A DNA stretch of 64,000 bases from Natronorubrum halophilum. GTDB lineage: Archaea > Halobacteriota > Halobacteria > Halobacteriales > Natrialbaceae. The stretch covers positions 248,001-312,000 of the forward strand of contig NZ_QQTY01000001.1 in NCBI RefSeq assembly GCF_003670115.1, given 5' to 3'. The translations under genes were made by a program, and so were the position numbers. Of the stretch, positions 37,701-45,503 are shown one piece after another (within the stretch, counting starts at the first letter, position 1; the number at the start of each line of letters is the position of its first letter). The notes beneath the pieces were generated by a model. That model ran no database searches. It was not told the DNA's origin and worked only from the letters and a program-made list of their open reading frames with translations.

Positions 37701-37904
37701 CCGGACCTCGCCGTCGACGCGCTCGCGCAGCGCCGACACGAGTTCGGGTCGGTCGATGTCGCCGCCGACGTAGTCGTAGTTCGCCCGAGCGTCCGCCGCC
37801 GGATCGCCCTCGCGCGGATCGTCCGGCGGCCCGAGATGGCTCTCGTCCGGGGTCGACGTCTGGTCGCTGTGGTCGGTCGTCGACGGCGAGTTATCGGTAG
37901 CCAT
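34710..37904 (-). CDS. FAD-linked oxidase / Fe-S / CCG-domain fusion (D-2-hydroxyacid dehydrogenase-like)
   Basis: 1064 aa. An FAD_binding_4 domain (LPRGGGTSLAGQAV; DPAAGNRSTVGGAIGNNSTG; FAGSEGTLGIVTAATL) is followed by an FAD-oxidase C domain (HISFIEDTAVP, SGEHGDGRART), then Cys-rich Fe-S motifs (CHGCGGCRGDQ, CIGCKGCARDCP) and a CCG domain (HGHCHQKA, CCGMAGSFG). Such fusions oxidise D-lactate, D-2-hydroxyglutarate or similar acids and pass electrons to the membrane. The gene starts 4 bp after a D-2-hydroxyacid dehydrogenase gene and is cotranscribed with it. Confidence 0.88.
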   Translation of the reverse strand: MATDNSPSTTDHSDQTSTPDESHLGPPDDPREGDPAADARANYDYVGGDIDRPELVSALRERVDGEVRFDEYSRRLYATDASAYEMTPVGVVLPRSTADIANVVEYCAEHGVPVLPRGGGTSLAGQAVNEAVVLDLTTHMDELCSLNPGERRATVQAGTILADLNDALAPHDLKFAPDPAAGNRSTVGGAIGNNSTGAHSLQYGKTDAYVEAVEVVLADGSVERFGELSVAELRERADPEGDLLERIHEALRRVIDEEADAIREVFPQLKRNVSGYNLDRLVAEAYGNPTGFDENTDESVVTDDEPDPDATVNLARVFAGSEGTLGIVTAATLSLETVPETTSVALLTYHDLLEAMADVDTIVRTHDPAAIEAIDDVLLDLARETEEFAAVADRLPADTETALLVEFYGDGDENGREQVAELLRDRLPDEDVPDPTADASDADGDGNVTAGRDPVRAFDALEAHDAEGKAELWKLRKSAAPILLSRTSDAKHISFIEDTAVPTENLADYVADFQAVLEEQDTFASFYAHAGPGCMHMRPLVDTKSPAGLNQFEAISDAVTDLVVEYGGSVSGEHGDGRARTQWNRKLYGDDVWSLFCDLKTAFDPDWLLNPGNVCGDHDMTEHLRFSPNYEFDAGFEPALEWDTDNGMQGMVELCHGCGGCRGDQATTGGVMCPTYRAAEEESLSTRGRANMLRGAMDGELEVDPTDEEFVAEVMDLCIGCKGCARDCPSEVDMAKLKAEVEHAHHREHGSSLRDKLFANVDRLNAVGSALAPLSNWAASLPGVGTIAEKTVGIARERDLPTFASESFEDWFAKRGPKVSEADADRKVLLFPDTYTNYNHPRAGKAAVQVLETAGVHVRIPEGVTSTGRPAHSKGFLDVSRERARTNVDALTPAVEDGWEVVLVEPSDAVMLQSDYLDLLSGRDVERISANTYGVMEYVERFDLADRLPTGDGGLEERLTYHGHCHQKATKKDGHAATVLETVGYEVDALDSGCCGMAGSFGYEAEHYSLSRAIGEVLFDQIDSSDGETVVAPGASCRSQLSTYDGCGDPPHPIEKVSAALSAE

Positions 37905-37908
37905 TCGC

Positions 37909-38886
37909 TTAGCTCGAGTCCGGTTGGTAGACCGCGTTCTCGAGGTCGTCGCCCTCGCCGGCCTCGAGCGCGCTCACGTTGTTCGCGACGATGTCGGCCA
38001 ACCGCTCCCAGTGTTTGGGCGTGTGGCCGCCCGTGTGGGGGGAGATCAGGCAGTTCTCGAGGTCCCAGAGCTCGTGGTCGTTGGGCAGGGGCTCGGGATC
38101 GGTGACGTCGAGGGCTGCGCCGCGAATCCCGTCGAACTGCAGCGCCGAGACGAGCGCGTCGGTGTCGATGATGCCGCCGCGGGCCGCGTTGACGACGACC
38201 GCGTTCGGCGGCAGCGTCGCCAGCGCGTCTTCGTCGACGAGGTTGCGCGTCAGATCGTTGAGCGGGCACGCGAGCACGACGTACTCGCTTCGCGAAAAGG
38301 CCTCGTGGATATCCTCCGCCTCGAAGCTCAGCACTTCGTCGGTCGGTCCGCCCTTCGACGGCGTGTAGCGGATCCCGATCGTCTCGACCTCGAACCCCTC
38401 GAGTCGCTGGACGATCTCCTGACCGATCGAGCCGAGACCGACGACCGTCACGGTGCTGTCCGTGAACTCGTGGGACTGGAAGTGGCGCCACTCGTTGTTC
38501 GCCTTGCGTCGCCAGCCCTCGTGGAGGTTCCGCGCGAAGACGAGCATGTTGGCGATCGACTGTTCGGCGATGCCGGGGGCGTGGATGCCACCCGCGTTGG
38601 TGACGGCGACACCGTGGTCGGCCAGCGCGTCCATCGGGACGTGGTCGGTGCCGGCGAACGTACACGCGAACAGTTCGAGCCGGTTCGCGCGCTCGAGAAG
38701 ATCTTCCTCGATCGTGATGCCCGTCACGACCCGCGCCCGGGGCACGAGTTCGCGCTCTTCGGCGGGCGTTCGCGCGAGCGCGACGGTGTGGTTCGGCAGG
38801 CGCTCGCGCAAGGTTTCGGCGTACGACTCCATCGACAGACCTTCCGTCCCCTCTCGGAGGACGACGACGTCTGGGTTCGTGCTCAT
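37909..38886 (-). CDS. D-isomer-specific 2-hydroxyacid dehydrogenase
   Basis: 325 aa. NAD-binding VVGLGSIGQEI, catalytic Arg in NAARGGIIDTDAL, Glu in DVTDPEPLP and His in ISPHTGGH are all present. It reduces a 2-oxoacid to a D-2-hydroxyacid or the reverse. It is divergent from the M20 amidohydrolase gene, with a shared 128-bp promoter region carrying the motif described at 38955. With the downstream flavoprotein it could form a 2-hydroxyacid shuttle (inference). Confidence 0.88.
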   Translation of the reverse strand: MSTNPDVVVLREGTEGLSMESYAETLRERLPNHTVALARTPAEERELVPRARVVTGITIEEDLLERANRLELFACTFAGTDHVPMDALADHGVAVTNAGGIHAPGIAEQSIANMLVFARNLHEGWRRKANNEWRHFQSHEFTDSTVTVVGLGSIGQEIVQRLEGFEVETIGIRYTPSKGGPTDEVLSFEAEDIHEAFSRSEYVVLACPLNDLTRNLVDEDALATLPPNAVVVNAARGGIIDTDALVSALQFDGIRGAALDVTDPEPLPNDHELWDLENCLISPHTGGHTPKHWERLADIVANNVSALEAGEGDDLENAVYQPDSS

Positions 38887-38954
38887 ATGGGATGGTGTGG
38901 CGTCTCGAGGACGCGTTGCCCTATGATTGTCATCGCTTGCCTTATCCCTTTTGT

Positions 38955-38985
38955 GTATCCGTCGTAAACACTGATTGTGTATAAT
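38955..38985 (+). promoter_or_regulatory. Promoter and candidate operator between divergent catabolic genes
   Basis: GTATCCGTCGTAAACACTG is followed by GATTGTGT and TATAAT (38980-38985). The TATA lies 29 bp before the ATG at 39015 and 20 bp before the GTG at 39006. Nearly the same block recurs at 45218. It may be bound by a regulator shared by the island. Confidence 0.5.
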
Positions 38986-39014
38986 TAAGTCGCTGGGGCG
39001 CGTCAGTGACCCGC

Positions 39015-40337
39015 ATGAACGAGCCGATACGCGACCGCCTCGTGACCCTCCGTCGGAGTTTGCACCGCCACCCCGAGCCGGCGTGGCGCGAGTTCTACAC
39101 GACGGCCCAACTCGTCGAGGAGATCCGAGCCATCGGCGTCGACGAACTCGCCGTCGGGCCGGACGCCTACGACCCCGCCGATCGGATGGCCGTTCCCGAG
39201 GACCACCGACTCGCATCGTGGGACCGCCGCGCTCGCGAGCGCGGCGCCGATCCAGATCTGCTCGAACGAATGGCCGGCGGCAACACCGGTGCCGTCGCCG
39301 TCCTCGAGCGCGGCGAGGGACCCGCCATCGGCCTCCGGGTCGATATCGACGCGCTGTTCATCGAGGAGTCTGACGAAACGGGACACGATCCGGCCACCGA
39401 GGGCTTTCGCTCGGAGATCGAGGGGACGATGCACGCCTGCGGCCACGACGCCCACATGACCTGGGGGCTGGCCGCCCTCGAGGCGATCGCGGAGAGCGAC
39501 TTTTCCGGGCAACTGGTCGTCTTCTTTCAGCCCGCCGAGGAGACGAGCGGCGGGGGGTGTCCGATGGCGAGGAGCGAGTTCGCCGAGGACTTGGACTACC
39601 TGCTGGCGATCCACGTCGGCCTCGATCATCCGACGGGCGAAGTCGTGGCGGGCATCGAGAAACCACTCGCCATGTGCCACGTCGACGCCACGATCACGGG
39701 GACCTCCGCGCACGCGGGGAAGGCACCGAACGAAGGCGATAACGCGATGCACGCCATGGGGACGGCGATCGAGAACGCCTACGGTATCCCCCGCCACAGC
39801 GACGGGATGACCCGGGTGAACATCGGCTACGCCGAGGCCGGCTCCGCGAGCAACGTCATCGCCGAGGAAGCCCACATGGAGGCCGAAGCGCGCGGCGAGA
39901 CCACCGAACTGATGGAGTACATGAAGGACCGACTCGAGCGAACGGTCACATCCGCCGCGACGATGCACGGCTGTCGGGCCGACGTCGAGGTCGTCAGCGA
40001 GTCGCCGCGAGCCGACAGCGATCCCGAACTCCAGACCCTCGTCAGCGAGGTCGCGAGCGGCGTCGACGGAATCGATCGCGTGGTGCCGGCCGCCGACTTC
40101 GGCGCGAGCGAGGACGCGACGTTCCTGATGGAGCGCGTACAGCGAGACGGCGGGCTGACGACGTACATGATCGTCGGCACCGACCACCCGACGAGTCACC
40201 ACACGCCGACGTTCGACGTGGACGAGGCGAGCCTCGAGCACGGCGTCGACGTTCTCGTCGAATCGATCCGCGAACTCGAGCGGCGGCACCCGGTTCCACG
40301 CGTCGAGGACTCGGAGCACGCGGAGGGCGATAGATGA
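39015..40337 (+). CDS. M20 family amidohydrolase / deacylase
   Basis: 440 aa; an in-frame GTG at 39006 is an alternative start. The M20 metal site is visible in GLRVDIDALF, HACGHDAHMTWG, PAEETSGGG and SHHTPTFDVDE; a dimerisation domain is in between (SAHAGKAPNEGDNAMHA). The family removes acyl groups from amino acids. In this island it could replace the usual aspartoacylase-type DoeB and deacetylate N-acetyl-diaminobutyrate (inference). It overlaps the next gene by four bases. A close paralog is encoded at 46240. Confidence 0.85.
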   Translation: MNEPIRDRLVTLRRSLHRHPEPAWREFYTTAQLVEEIRAIGVDELAVGPDAYDPADRMAVPEDHRLASWDRRARERGADPDLLERMAGGNTGAVAVLERGEGPAIGLRVDIDALFIEESDETGHDPATEGFRSEIEGTMHACGHDAHMTWGLAALEAIAESDFSGQLVVFFQPAEETSGGGCPMARSEFAEDLDYLLAIHVGLDHPTGEVVAGIEKPLAMCHVDATITGTSAHAGKAPNEGDNAMHAMGTAIENAYGIPRHSDGMTRVNIGYAEAGSASNVIAEEAHMEAEARGETTELMEYMKDRLERTVTSAATMHGCRADVEVVSESPRADSDPELQTLVSEVASGVDGIDRVVPAADFGASEDATFLMERVQRDGGLTTYMIVGTDHPTSHHTPTFDVDEASLEHGVDVLVESIRELERRHPVPRVEDSEHAEGDR

Positions 40338-41572
40338 GTCGCCGACTCGTCACCCCCGAGGACGTCGAGACGGCTCGAAAGCGGATCGACGACGTCGTCC
40401 ACCGCACGCCCCTCGACACCTCGCGAACCTTCGCCGAACTGAGCGGTGCCGACTCCCTGGGGCTCAAACTCGAGAACGTCCAGCGAACGGGCTCGTTCAA
40501 GATCCGCGGCGCGTACAACACGATGGCCCAGCTCGCTCCCGAGGAGCGCGAGGCGGGCGTCATCTCCTCGAGCGCGGGCAACCACGCGCAGGGGGTCGCA
40601 CTGGCCGGTAACCTGCTCGATATCGACACGACGATCGTCGTTCCGGCGGTGACGCCCGCGGCGAAGATCGAGGCCACCCGCGGCTACGGTGCCGAGGTCG
40701 TCGTCGAGGGCGACATCTACGAGCGCTCCTACGAGTACGCCCTCGAGCGCGCCGAGGAAACGGGCGAGACGTTCGTCCACCCCTTCGACGACGAGGCGAT
40801 CATCGCCGGGCAGGGGACCATCGGCCTGGAGTTGCTAGAGCAATATCCCAGCATCGACACCGTCCTCGTCGCCATCGGCGGCGGCGGGCTGATCTCGGGT
40901 ATCGGGACGGTGTTGAAGGCTCGCGATCCGAATACTCGCGTGATCGGCGTCCAGCCGGCGGGTGCGTCTCACGCGAAGCCGTCGCTCGAGGCCGGCGAGA
41001 TTCGGGAACTCGAGGACGTCGACACCGTCGCGGAGGGGATCGCCGATACGCGCATGCTCGAGACCACGTTCGCGAACGCTCGCGAGGTCGTCGACGACGT
41101 GGTGAGCGTCAGCGACCGCGAGATCGCCGCCGCCGTGACGCTGCTCGCGGAACGCGCGAAGACCGTCGCCGAGAGCGCCGGTGCGGCACCGCTTGCGGCC
41201 GCGCTGTCGGATTCGGTCGGACTGGACCTCGGGGGCGAGCACGTCGGCGTCGTGATCTCGGGGGGGAACGTGAACCTCACCGAACACGCCGAACTGACCC
41301 GGACCGGACTGTACGAACTCGAGCGCTACGCCGAGGCGAGGCTGGCCGTCGCGGGGTGGCCGACGACCGTCGGTGCCATCGTCGAGGCCGTCGAAGCCGA
41401 GGGTGCCGAACTGGACGTCCTCGAGCGCGCCCGACGCGGCGCGGTCGACGAGCCGAATCGAGTTCCGGTGACCGTGGGACTCGAGGGCAGCGGCCCGGAG
41501 CATTTGGACGGCGTGCTCGAGACACTTTCCGAACTCGAGGGGGTTTCCGTGGTCGAACGCTCGCTCGCATAA
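40334..41572 (+). CDS. Threonine ammonia-lyase-like PLP enzyme (EutB/IlvA type)
   Basis: 412 aa. Fold-type II PLP enzyme: Schiff-base Lys in TGSFKIRGAYN, SSSAGNHAQGVA, IGGGGLISGIGTVLKA and VISGGNVN. A C-terminal ACT-like domain of about 85 residues follows. It deaminates threonine or serine to 2-oxo acids. In bacterial ectoine clusters the homolog EutB handles the hydroxyectoine branch. Tight coupling to an M20 deacylase favours an EutB-like role, but ordinary IlvA is the alternative. Confidence 0.83.
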   Translation: MSRRLVTPEDVETARKRIDDVVHRTPLDTSRTFAELSGADSLGLKLENVQRTGSFKIRGAYNTMAQLAPEEREAGVISSSAGNHAQGVALAGNLLDIDTTIVVPAVTPAAKIEATRGYGAEVVVEGDIYERSYEYALERAEETGETFVHPFDDEAIIAGQGTIGLELLEQYPSIDTVLVAIGGGGLISGIGTVLKARDPNTRVIGVQPAGASHAKPSLEAGEIRELEDVDTVAEGIADTRMLETTFANAREVVDDVVSVSDREIAAAVTLLAERAKTVAESAGAAPLAAALSDSVGLDLGGEHVGVVISGGNVNLTEHAELTRTGLYELERYAEARLAVAGWPTTVGAIVEAVEAEGAELDVLERARRGAVDEPNRVPVTVGLEGSGPEHLDGVLETLSELEGVSVVERSLA

Positions 41573-42009
41573 CCACCCGGAGCACACTGTTGGCGCGCTG
41601 AACCGCGACGAGCGAAAGCGAGGCGCGGTTCGAATACCGCGAGGTCATCACGAACGGAGTGAGTGATGGTTCGGAAGGCGCGAAGCGTCTTCCGGTGGAT
41701 GAGTGAGTGAACGGGGTGAACGAACGAATCGGCTGGGGAGGACGTGGGAATCCCCGTTGCCACGATTCGAGAGTATTTGTTGGCAGTGGTGGCGGAAACA
41801 AGACAGAGTGTCCTGCTCACACTGGCAACTAGGGTTTCCACGTCCTCCCCAGCCGATTCGTTCAGTCGCTCCCTCCTTCACTCACCCCTCGCACGCCTTC
41901 GGACCGCGCCTCGCACCGCTCGTCGCGGCCCAGCGCGCGCCACCGCACGTGGATAGTCCGAACTGGGCGAACAGCGGACCAAAAACCAACTCGAGAATAC
42001 AAAACCCGA
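41573..42009. other. Non-coding region with palindromic DNA
   Basis: No supported gene. The left part has short GAGCGAAAGCGAGG/GAACGGAGTGAGTG-type haloarchaeal intergenic repeats, the middle holds the long hairpin at 41722-41863, and the right part leads to the 3' end of the convergent aminotransferase. Confidence 0.6.
41722..41863. repeat. Long imperfect inverted repeat (MITE-like hairpin)
   Basis: The left arm 41722-41762 and right arm 41822-41863 are complementary over about 41 bp. The outer 26 bp (starting GAACGAATCGGCTGGGGAGG) are perfect, and the inner part ends GTTGCCA/TGGCAAC. The loop is about 60 bp. No ORF is inside. It could be a miniature transposon or a transcribed structured RNA. 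Confidence 0.7.
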
Positions 42010-43371
42010 TTACGCGGCCTTCGCGCTCGGGCCGACGGCGTCGATCGCCTCGAGGAAAATATCGATCCCGAACGCGATTTCGCGCTCGCTCGAGTCCAGC
42101 GGCGGGAGCAGCCGGATCGTCTTTTTCCCGCAGCCGAGCGTCAGCAGGCCGCGCTCGAGCGACGCCTGAACGACGGCGGTCCGTCGCTCGGGGGTGTCGA
42201 ACTCGACGGCGAGCATGAGCCCTTTTCCGCGCACGTCCTCGACGTACTCCGGCGAGTCGTCGCGCAGCAGTTCCTTCGCCTGTTCGCCGCGCGTCGTGGC
42301 GTTGTCGAGCAGGTCGTACTCGTCGATGGCCTCGAGAGTGAACGTGCCCATCATCGAACCGAGCAGGTCGCCGCCGCCGAAGGTCGACCCGAGCCGGTTC
42401 TTCTCGCTGGGGAAGATCTCGGAGCGCGAAATCGTCGCGCCGACGCGCAGGGCCTTCGCGCTGGCGATGACGTCGGGTTCGATCGGGTAATGATCCGAGG
42501 CCCAGATCTCGCCGGTGCGACCGACGCCGGACTGGATCTCGTCGACGACGAGCGGAATGTCGTACTCGTCGGTCACGTCCGCCACCTCCTGCATGAACGC
42601 CTCGCTGGGGAAGCGGTAGCCGCCGACGCCCTGAATCGGCTCGAGGGTGAGGAACGCGATTTCCTCGGGGTTGATGTGGCCGCCTTCGGGCGACAGCGAG
42701 TTGCGAAGCTGCGAGCCACCGTCGGTGAAGAAACCGCAGTCACAACTCGCGGGGTCACAGCCGCGGTCCGCACAGAACGGCACCGTCTCGATCCCGGCGA
42801 TTTCGGGGTAGTGGCGCGTGTAGACCTCCTTGGACTTCGTGATCGAGAGCGTGCCGAAGGTTCGGCCGTGGAAGCTTCCCGCGAAGGCGATGCCGTACTT
42901 CGAGGGCGCGCGGTAGTCGTTCGTGATCTTCATCGCGTTCTCCATGGCCTCCGCCCCGGAGTTCGAGAGGAAGACCGTGTCCATCCCGTACTGGCTCGAG
43001 ACGTCGGTCAGTTTCTCCATGAGGTGACTCGAGCCGGGAACGGTCGTGTCCTCGGGGCTCGGACCGGCGCCGAAGTACATGTCCTGACCGGCGATCTTCA
43101 TCGGTTCGACGAGATCGAACTCCCGGAACTTCTCGAGGATCTTCTCGTTGTTGTAGCCGAGCGGCGCGGCACCGATGTGACAGGTGAAATCGAGCAAGAC
43201 GTTTCCATCGACGTCCGTGACGAAGGGGCCGTCGGCCTCGCGGGTGATGTCCCAGACGAACTCGTGGGAGTACTCGCTCGGCGCGGCGTTCTTCCCGTGA
43301 AACGCGACCCATTCGCGAGCGTTGGGGCCGGGGAAGGCGTCCACGCTCGGTTCGGCAGTGTCCCTATCCAT
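42010..43371 (-). CDS. Class-III aminotransferase
   Basis: 453 aa. PLP fold-type I: SNSGAEAMENAMK, AFAGSFHGRTFG, EPIQGVGGY and DEIQSGVGRTG. The position of the usual catalytic lysine reads ASAKALRVGATIS, so it lies in SAKAL. It resembles archaeal 4-aminobutyrate and broad-specificity omega-transaminases. An internal Cys-rich insertion (CADRGCDPASCDCGF) could bind metal. A role in transaminating diaminobutyrate or another amine from osmolyte breakdown is inference. An ACACA-N5-TGTGT palindrome touches its start. Confidence 0.87.
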   Translation of the reverse strand: MDRDTAEPSVDAFPGPNAREWVAFHGKNAAPSEYSHEFVWDITREADGPFVTDVDGNVLLDFTCHIGAAPLGYNNEKILEKFREFDLVEPMKIAGQDMYFGAGPSPEDTTVPGSSHLMEKLTDVSSQYGMDTVFLSNSGAEAMENAMKITNDYRAPSKYGIAFAGSFHGRTFGTLSITKSKEVYTRHYPEIAGIETVPFCADRGCDPASCDCGFFTDGGSQLRNSLSPEGGHINPEEIAFLTLEPIQGVGGYRFPSEAFMQEVADVTDEYDIPLVVDEIQSGVGRTGEIWASDHYPIEPDVIASAKALRVGATISRSEIFPSEKNRLGSTFGGGDLLGSMMGTFTLEAIDEYDLLDNATTRGEQAKELLRDDSPEYVEDVRGKGLMLAVEFDTPERRTAVVQASLERGLLTLGCGKKTIRLLPPLDSSEREIAFGIDIFLEAIDAVGPSAKAA

Positions 43372-43386
43372 ACACAGATAATGTGT
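43372..43386. promoter_or_regulatory. Palindrome at the aminotransferase start
   Basis: ACACA, five bases, TGTGT, directly before the start codon; the leftward promoter's AT-rich element (ATTTAATG on the minus strand) is about 20 bp upstream. TACACAGAT here (43371-43379) matches 45228-45236. A repressor bound here would block a leaderless start. Confidence 0.4.
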
Positions 43387-43455
43387 ACGTCGTACATTAA
43401 ATGTTATTATGGATCGGCGCGACAGTCGGCAGAAAACGAGGTCGGGTATCGAGGC

Positions 43456-45090
43456 TCAGTCGTCGTCGCCCGGCTCCGCGGTCGTCGTCGGCTCGTCGGA
43501 TTTGCTTTTCGCCGATCCGTAGATGACCGTCTCCTCCTGGAACAGCACCCGTCCGTTGGTGCCGCTCAAGTTCTTGATCAGCGAGAGCATCGCGAGGAAG
43601 CAGACGATCGCGAACGGCGCGCCGGTGATGACGACCGCTTGCTCGAGCGCGCCGGTGCCGTCCTGACCGCCGAGGATCATCAGGATCGCGGCGGTCAGGC
43701 CGAGGACGATACCCCAGAAGACCCGGTTGATCGTCGACGGCGACTCCTTGCCGCCGGTGGTCATCATCGAGACGGCGAGCGTCGAGGAGTCCGCCGACGT
43801 GATGAAGAACGTCGTCACGAGGACGAGGAACGCGACCATGAGTATCGCACCGAACGGCAGGGCGTCGAACAGGATGAAACCGGAGACTTCCGCACCCGCG
43901 TCTCCGGCGATGACCGCGCCGAAGTCCGCAGCAGCCGTGTCCTGCAGGTAGACGGCGGTACCGCCGACGAACGTGAACCACGGGATCGTCGCCGCGGAGG
44001 TCGCCACGATGCCGGTGAAAGCGACCTCGCGGATGGTTCGTCCCTTCGAGATGCGGGCGATGAACAGCCCGGCGAACGGGGACCACGAGAGCGCCCACGC
44101 CCAGTAGAAGACGGTCCAGTCTTCGACCCAGGTGGTGCCGCCCTCGCCGGCGCCGGTGTAGAGGCTCATCGTCACGAAGTCGCCGATCATCCCGCCCATC
44201 GCCTGCGAACCGAGCAGCAAGAGGAACATCGACGGACCGAGGATGAACGTCGCGAGCATGAGCACGACGAACAGGCCCATGTTGAAGTTCGAGAGGCGGC
44301 GGATCCCCCTGTCGACTCCCAACACCATCGAGAACGTAAACAGGATCGTCATCGTCGTCACCACGACCAGCACCCCGATATCACCGAAGTTGAGTCCCCA
44401 CTGGTACTCGAGGCCGCTGATGAACTGACTCCCGATGAAGCCGAGCGAGGTCGCGACGCCGCCGATCGTCGCGAACACGGCGAGGATGTCGATGACTTTC
44501 GCGACCGGCCCATCGAGGTTCTCCTTCCCGAGAATCGGCGTCAGGGCCGACGAGACGCGCAGTGGCACGCCGTCGTAGTTGTACGCGAAGTAGCCGATCG
44601 CGATGCCCATGATCGTAAACACCGCGAGCTGGGGCAGCGCCCAGTGGAACAGCGTCTGCTGGATCGCGTACGGTACCGCTTCGCTCGTGCTCCCTTCGAC
44701 GCCGAACAGTGGATTGGGATCGGCGTAGTAGAACAGTCCTTCGGTCGGCCCCCAGAACACGACGCCCGCGGCGAATCCGGCCGAGTACAACATCGAGAAA
44801 AACGAGATGAAGCTGTACTCCGGATCCTCGTCGCCCAGCTTGAGTCGTCCCCACGGACCGACGATCAAGTACAACAGGAAGACGACGATCAGGAACACGA
44901 TCACCAGCAACGCCCAGCTCATGTAGCTGAGCATCTCCCCGTGCACGGTATCGATTCCGCTGGCGACGAAATCGCGATCGATGAAGAACGCGACGATCAC
45001 GCCGATCGTCAACAACGCTCCGAACAGGAAGACGACCGGATCGAGTTCGTCGAAGAAACGACGGACCATCCCCTGTTCGCTGTTACTCAT
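43456..45090 (-). CDS. BCCT family transporter (betaine/ectoine type)
   Basis: 544 aa with 12 TM segments. The BCCT signature is FYWAWALSWSPFAGLFIARISKGRTIREV. The canonical W-W-x-x-W tryptophan group has Ala at the second Trp position. BCCT carriers import betaine, carnitine, choline or ectoine, usually with Na+. Lying between the aminotransferase and M20 genes, it is the likely uptake system for the island's substrate. N- and C-terminal tails are short, so osmosensing by a long tail is not evident. Confidence 0.9.
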   Translation of the reverse strand: MSNSEQGMVRRFFDELDPVVFLFGALLTIGVIVAFFIDRDFVASGIDTVHGEMLSYMSWALLVIVFLIVVFLLYLIVGPWGRLKLGDEDPEYSFISFFSMLYSAGFAAGVVFWGPTEGLFYYADPNPLFGVEGSTSEAVPYAIQQTLFHWALPQLAVFTIMGIAIGYFAYNYDGVPLRVSSALTPILGKENLDGPVAKVIDILAVFATIGGVATSLGFIGSQFISGLEYQWGLNFGDIGVLVVVTTMTILFTFSMVLGVDRGIRRLSNFNMGLFVVLMLATFILGPSMFLLLLGSQAMGGMIGDFVTMSLYTGAGEGGTTWVEDWTVFYWAWALSWSPFAGLFIARISKGRTIREVAFTGIVATSAATIPWFTFVGGTAVYLQDTAAADFGAVIAGDAGAEVSGFILFDALPFGAILMVAFLVLVTTFFITSADSSTLAVSMMTTGGKESPSTINRVFWGIVLGLTAAILMILGGQDGTGALEQAVVITGAPFAIVCFLAMLSLIKNLSGTNGRVLFQEETVIYGSAKSKSDEPTTTAEPGDDD

Positions 45091-45503
45091 CCACCCTCAC
45101 CCCTAAAATCGGATGACGGCCAGCCGTTCGTACCCACCGTCCTCGGTTGAGACGTACCATGCTGCGCAATGGCATACCGAACCAATTATCAGTATATCGT
45201 ATAAGTATTTTCTTTTCGTACCCGTCATACACAGATTGCGTTTATTAGACGAGCGGGCCGCTGGCGGCCTACACGATGACCGTTATTGAACGTTCATCCA
45301 AAAAAACCCGGAAACAATCGATACACGGATTCAAAGATGATCTTCGCAACCGCTATCTGGAACTGGTGTCTCCGGCGATTGCAGGAGTAGCGAAAGTTAC
45401 TGCCTGCGTACTCGTTCACATACTGTAGTCGATCCGCGCTCACAACCTGAGCCAACAGACGATCCGATTGCCGGCGGAAATCGGTCGCCACACGGCGGCC
45501 GTC
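45091..45503. other. Intergenic region with duplicated promoter-like block
   Basis: Holds AT-rich promoter elements for the leftward BCCT gene (CGTATAAG around 45200) and, at 45218-45250, a block resembling 38955-38990. A 50-codon ORF (45276-45428, plus strand) follows that block at promoter distance, but its product matches nothing I recognise; it may be a relic. DNA here is AT-richer than average. Confidence 0.45.
45218..45250 (+). promoter_or_regulatory. Second copy of the 38955-type regulatory block
   Basis: GTACCCGTCATACACA, GATTGCGT and TTTATTAG align with GTATCCGTCGTAAACA, GATTGTGT and TATAATTA at 38955-38987, allowing a 2-bp gap. TACACAGAT here also matches 43371-43379. Confidence 0.45.

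Noticed and set aside
42490-45150. Very long plus-strand open frame (886 codons) opposite the aminotransferase and BCCT genes
   Set aside because: Composition is the usual antisense shadow; the BCCT and transaminase motifs are on the minus strand.
45276-45428. 50-codon ORF downstream of the duplicated promoter block
   Set aside because: No family resemblance and atypical codon use; kept only as a possible relic.
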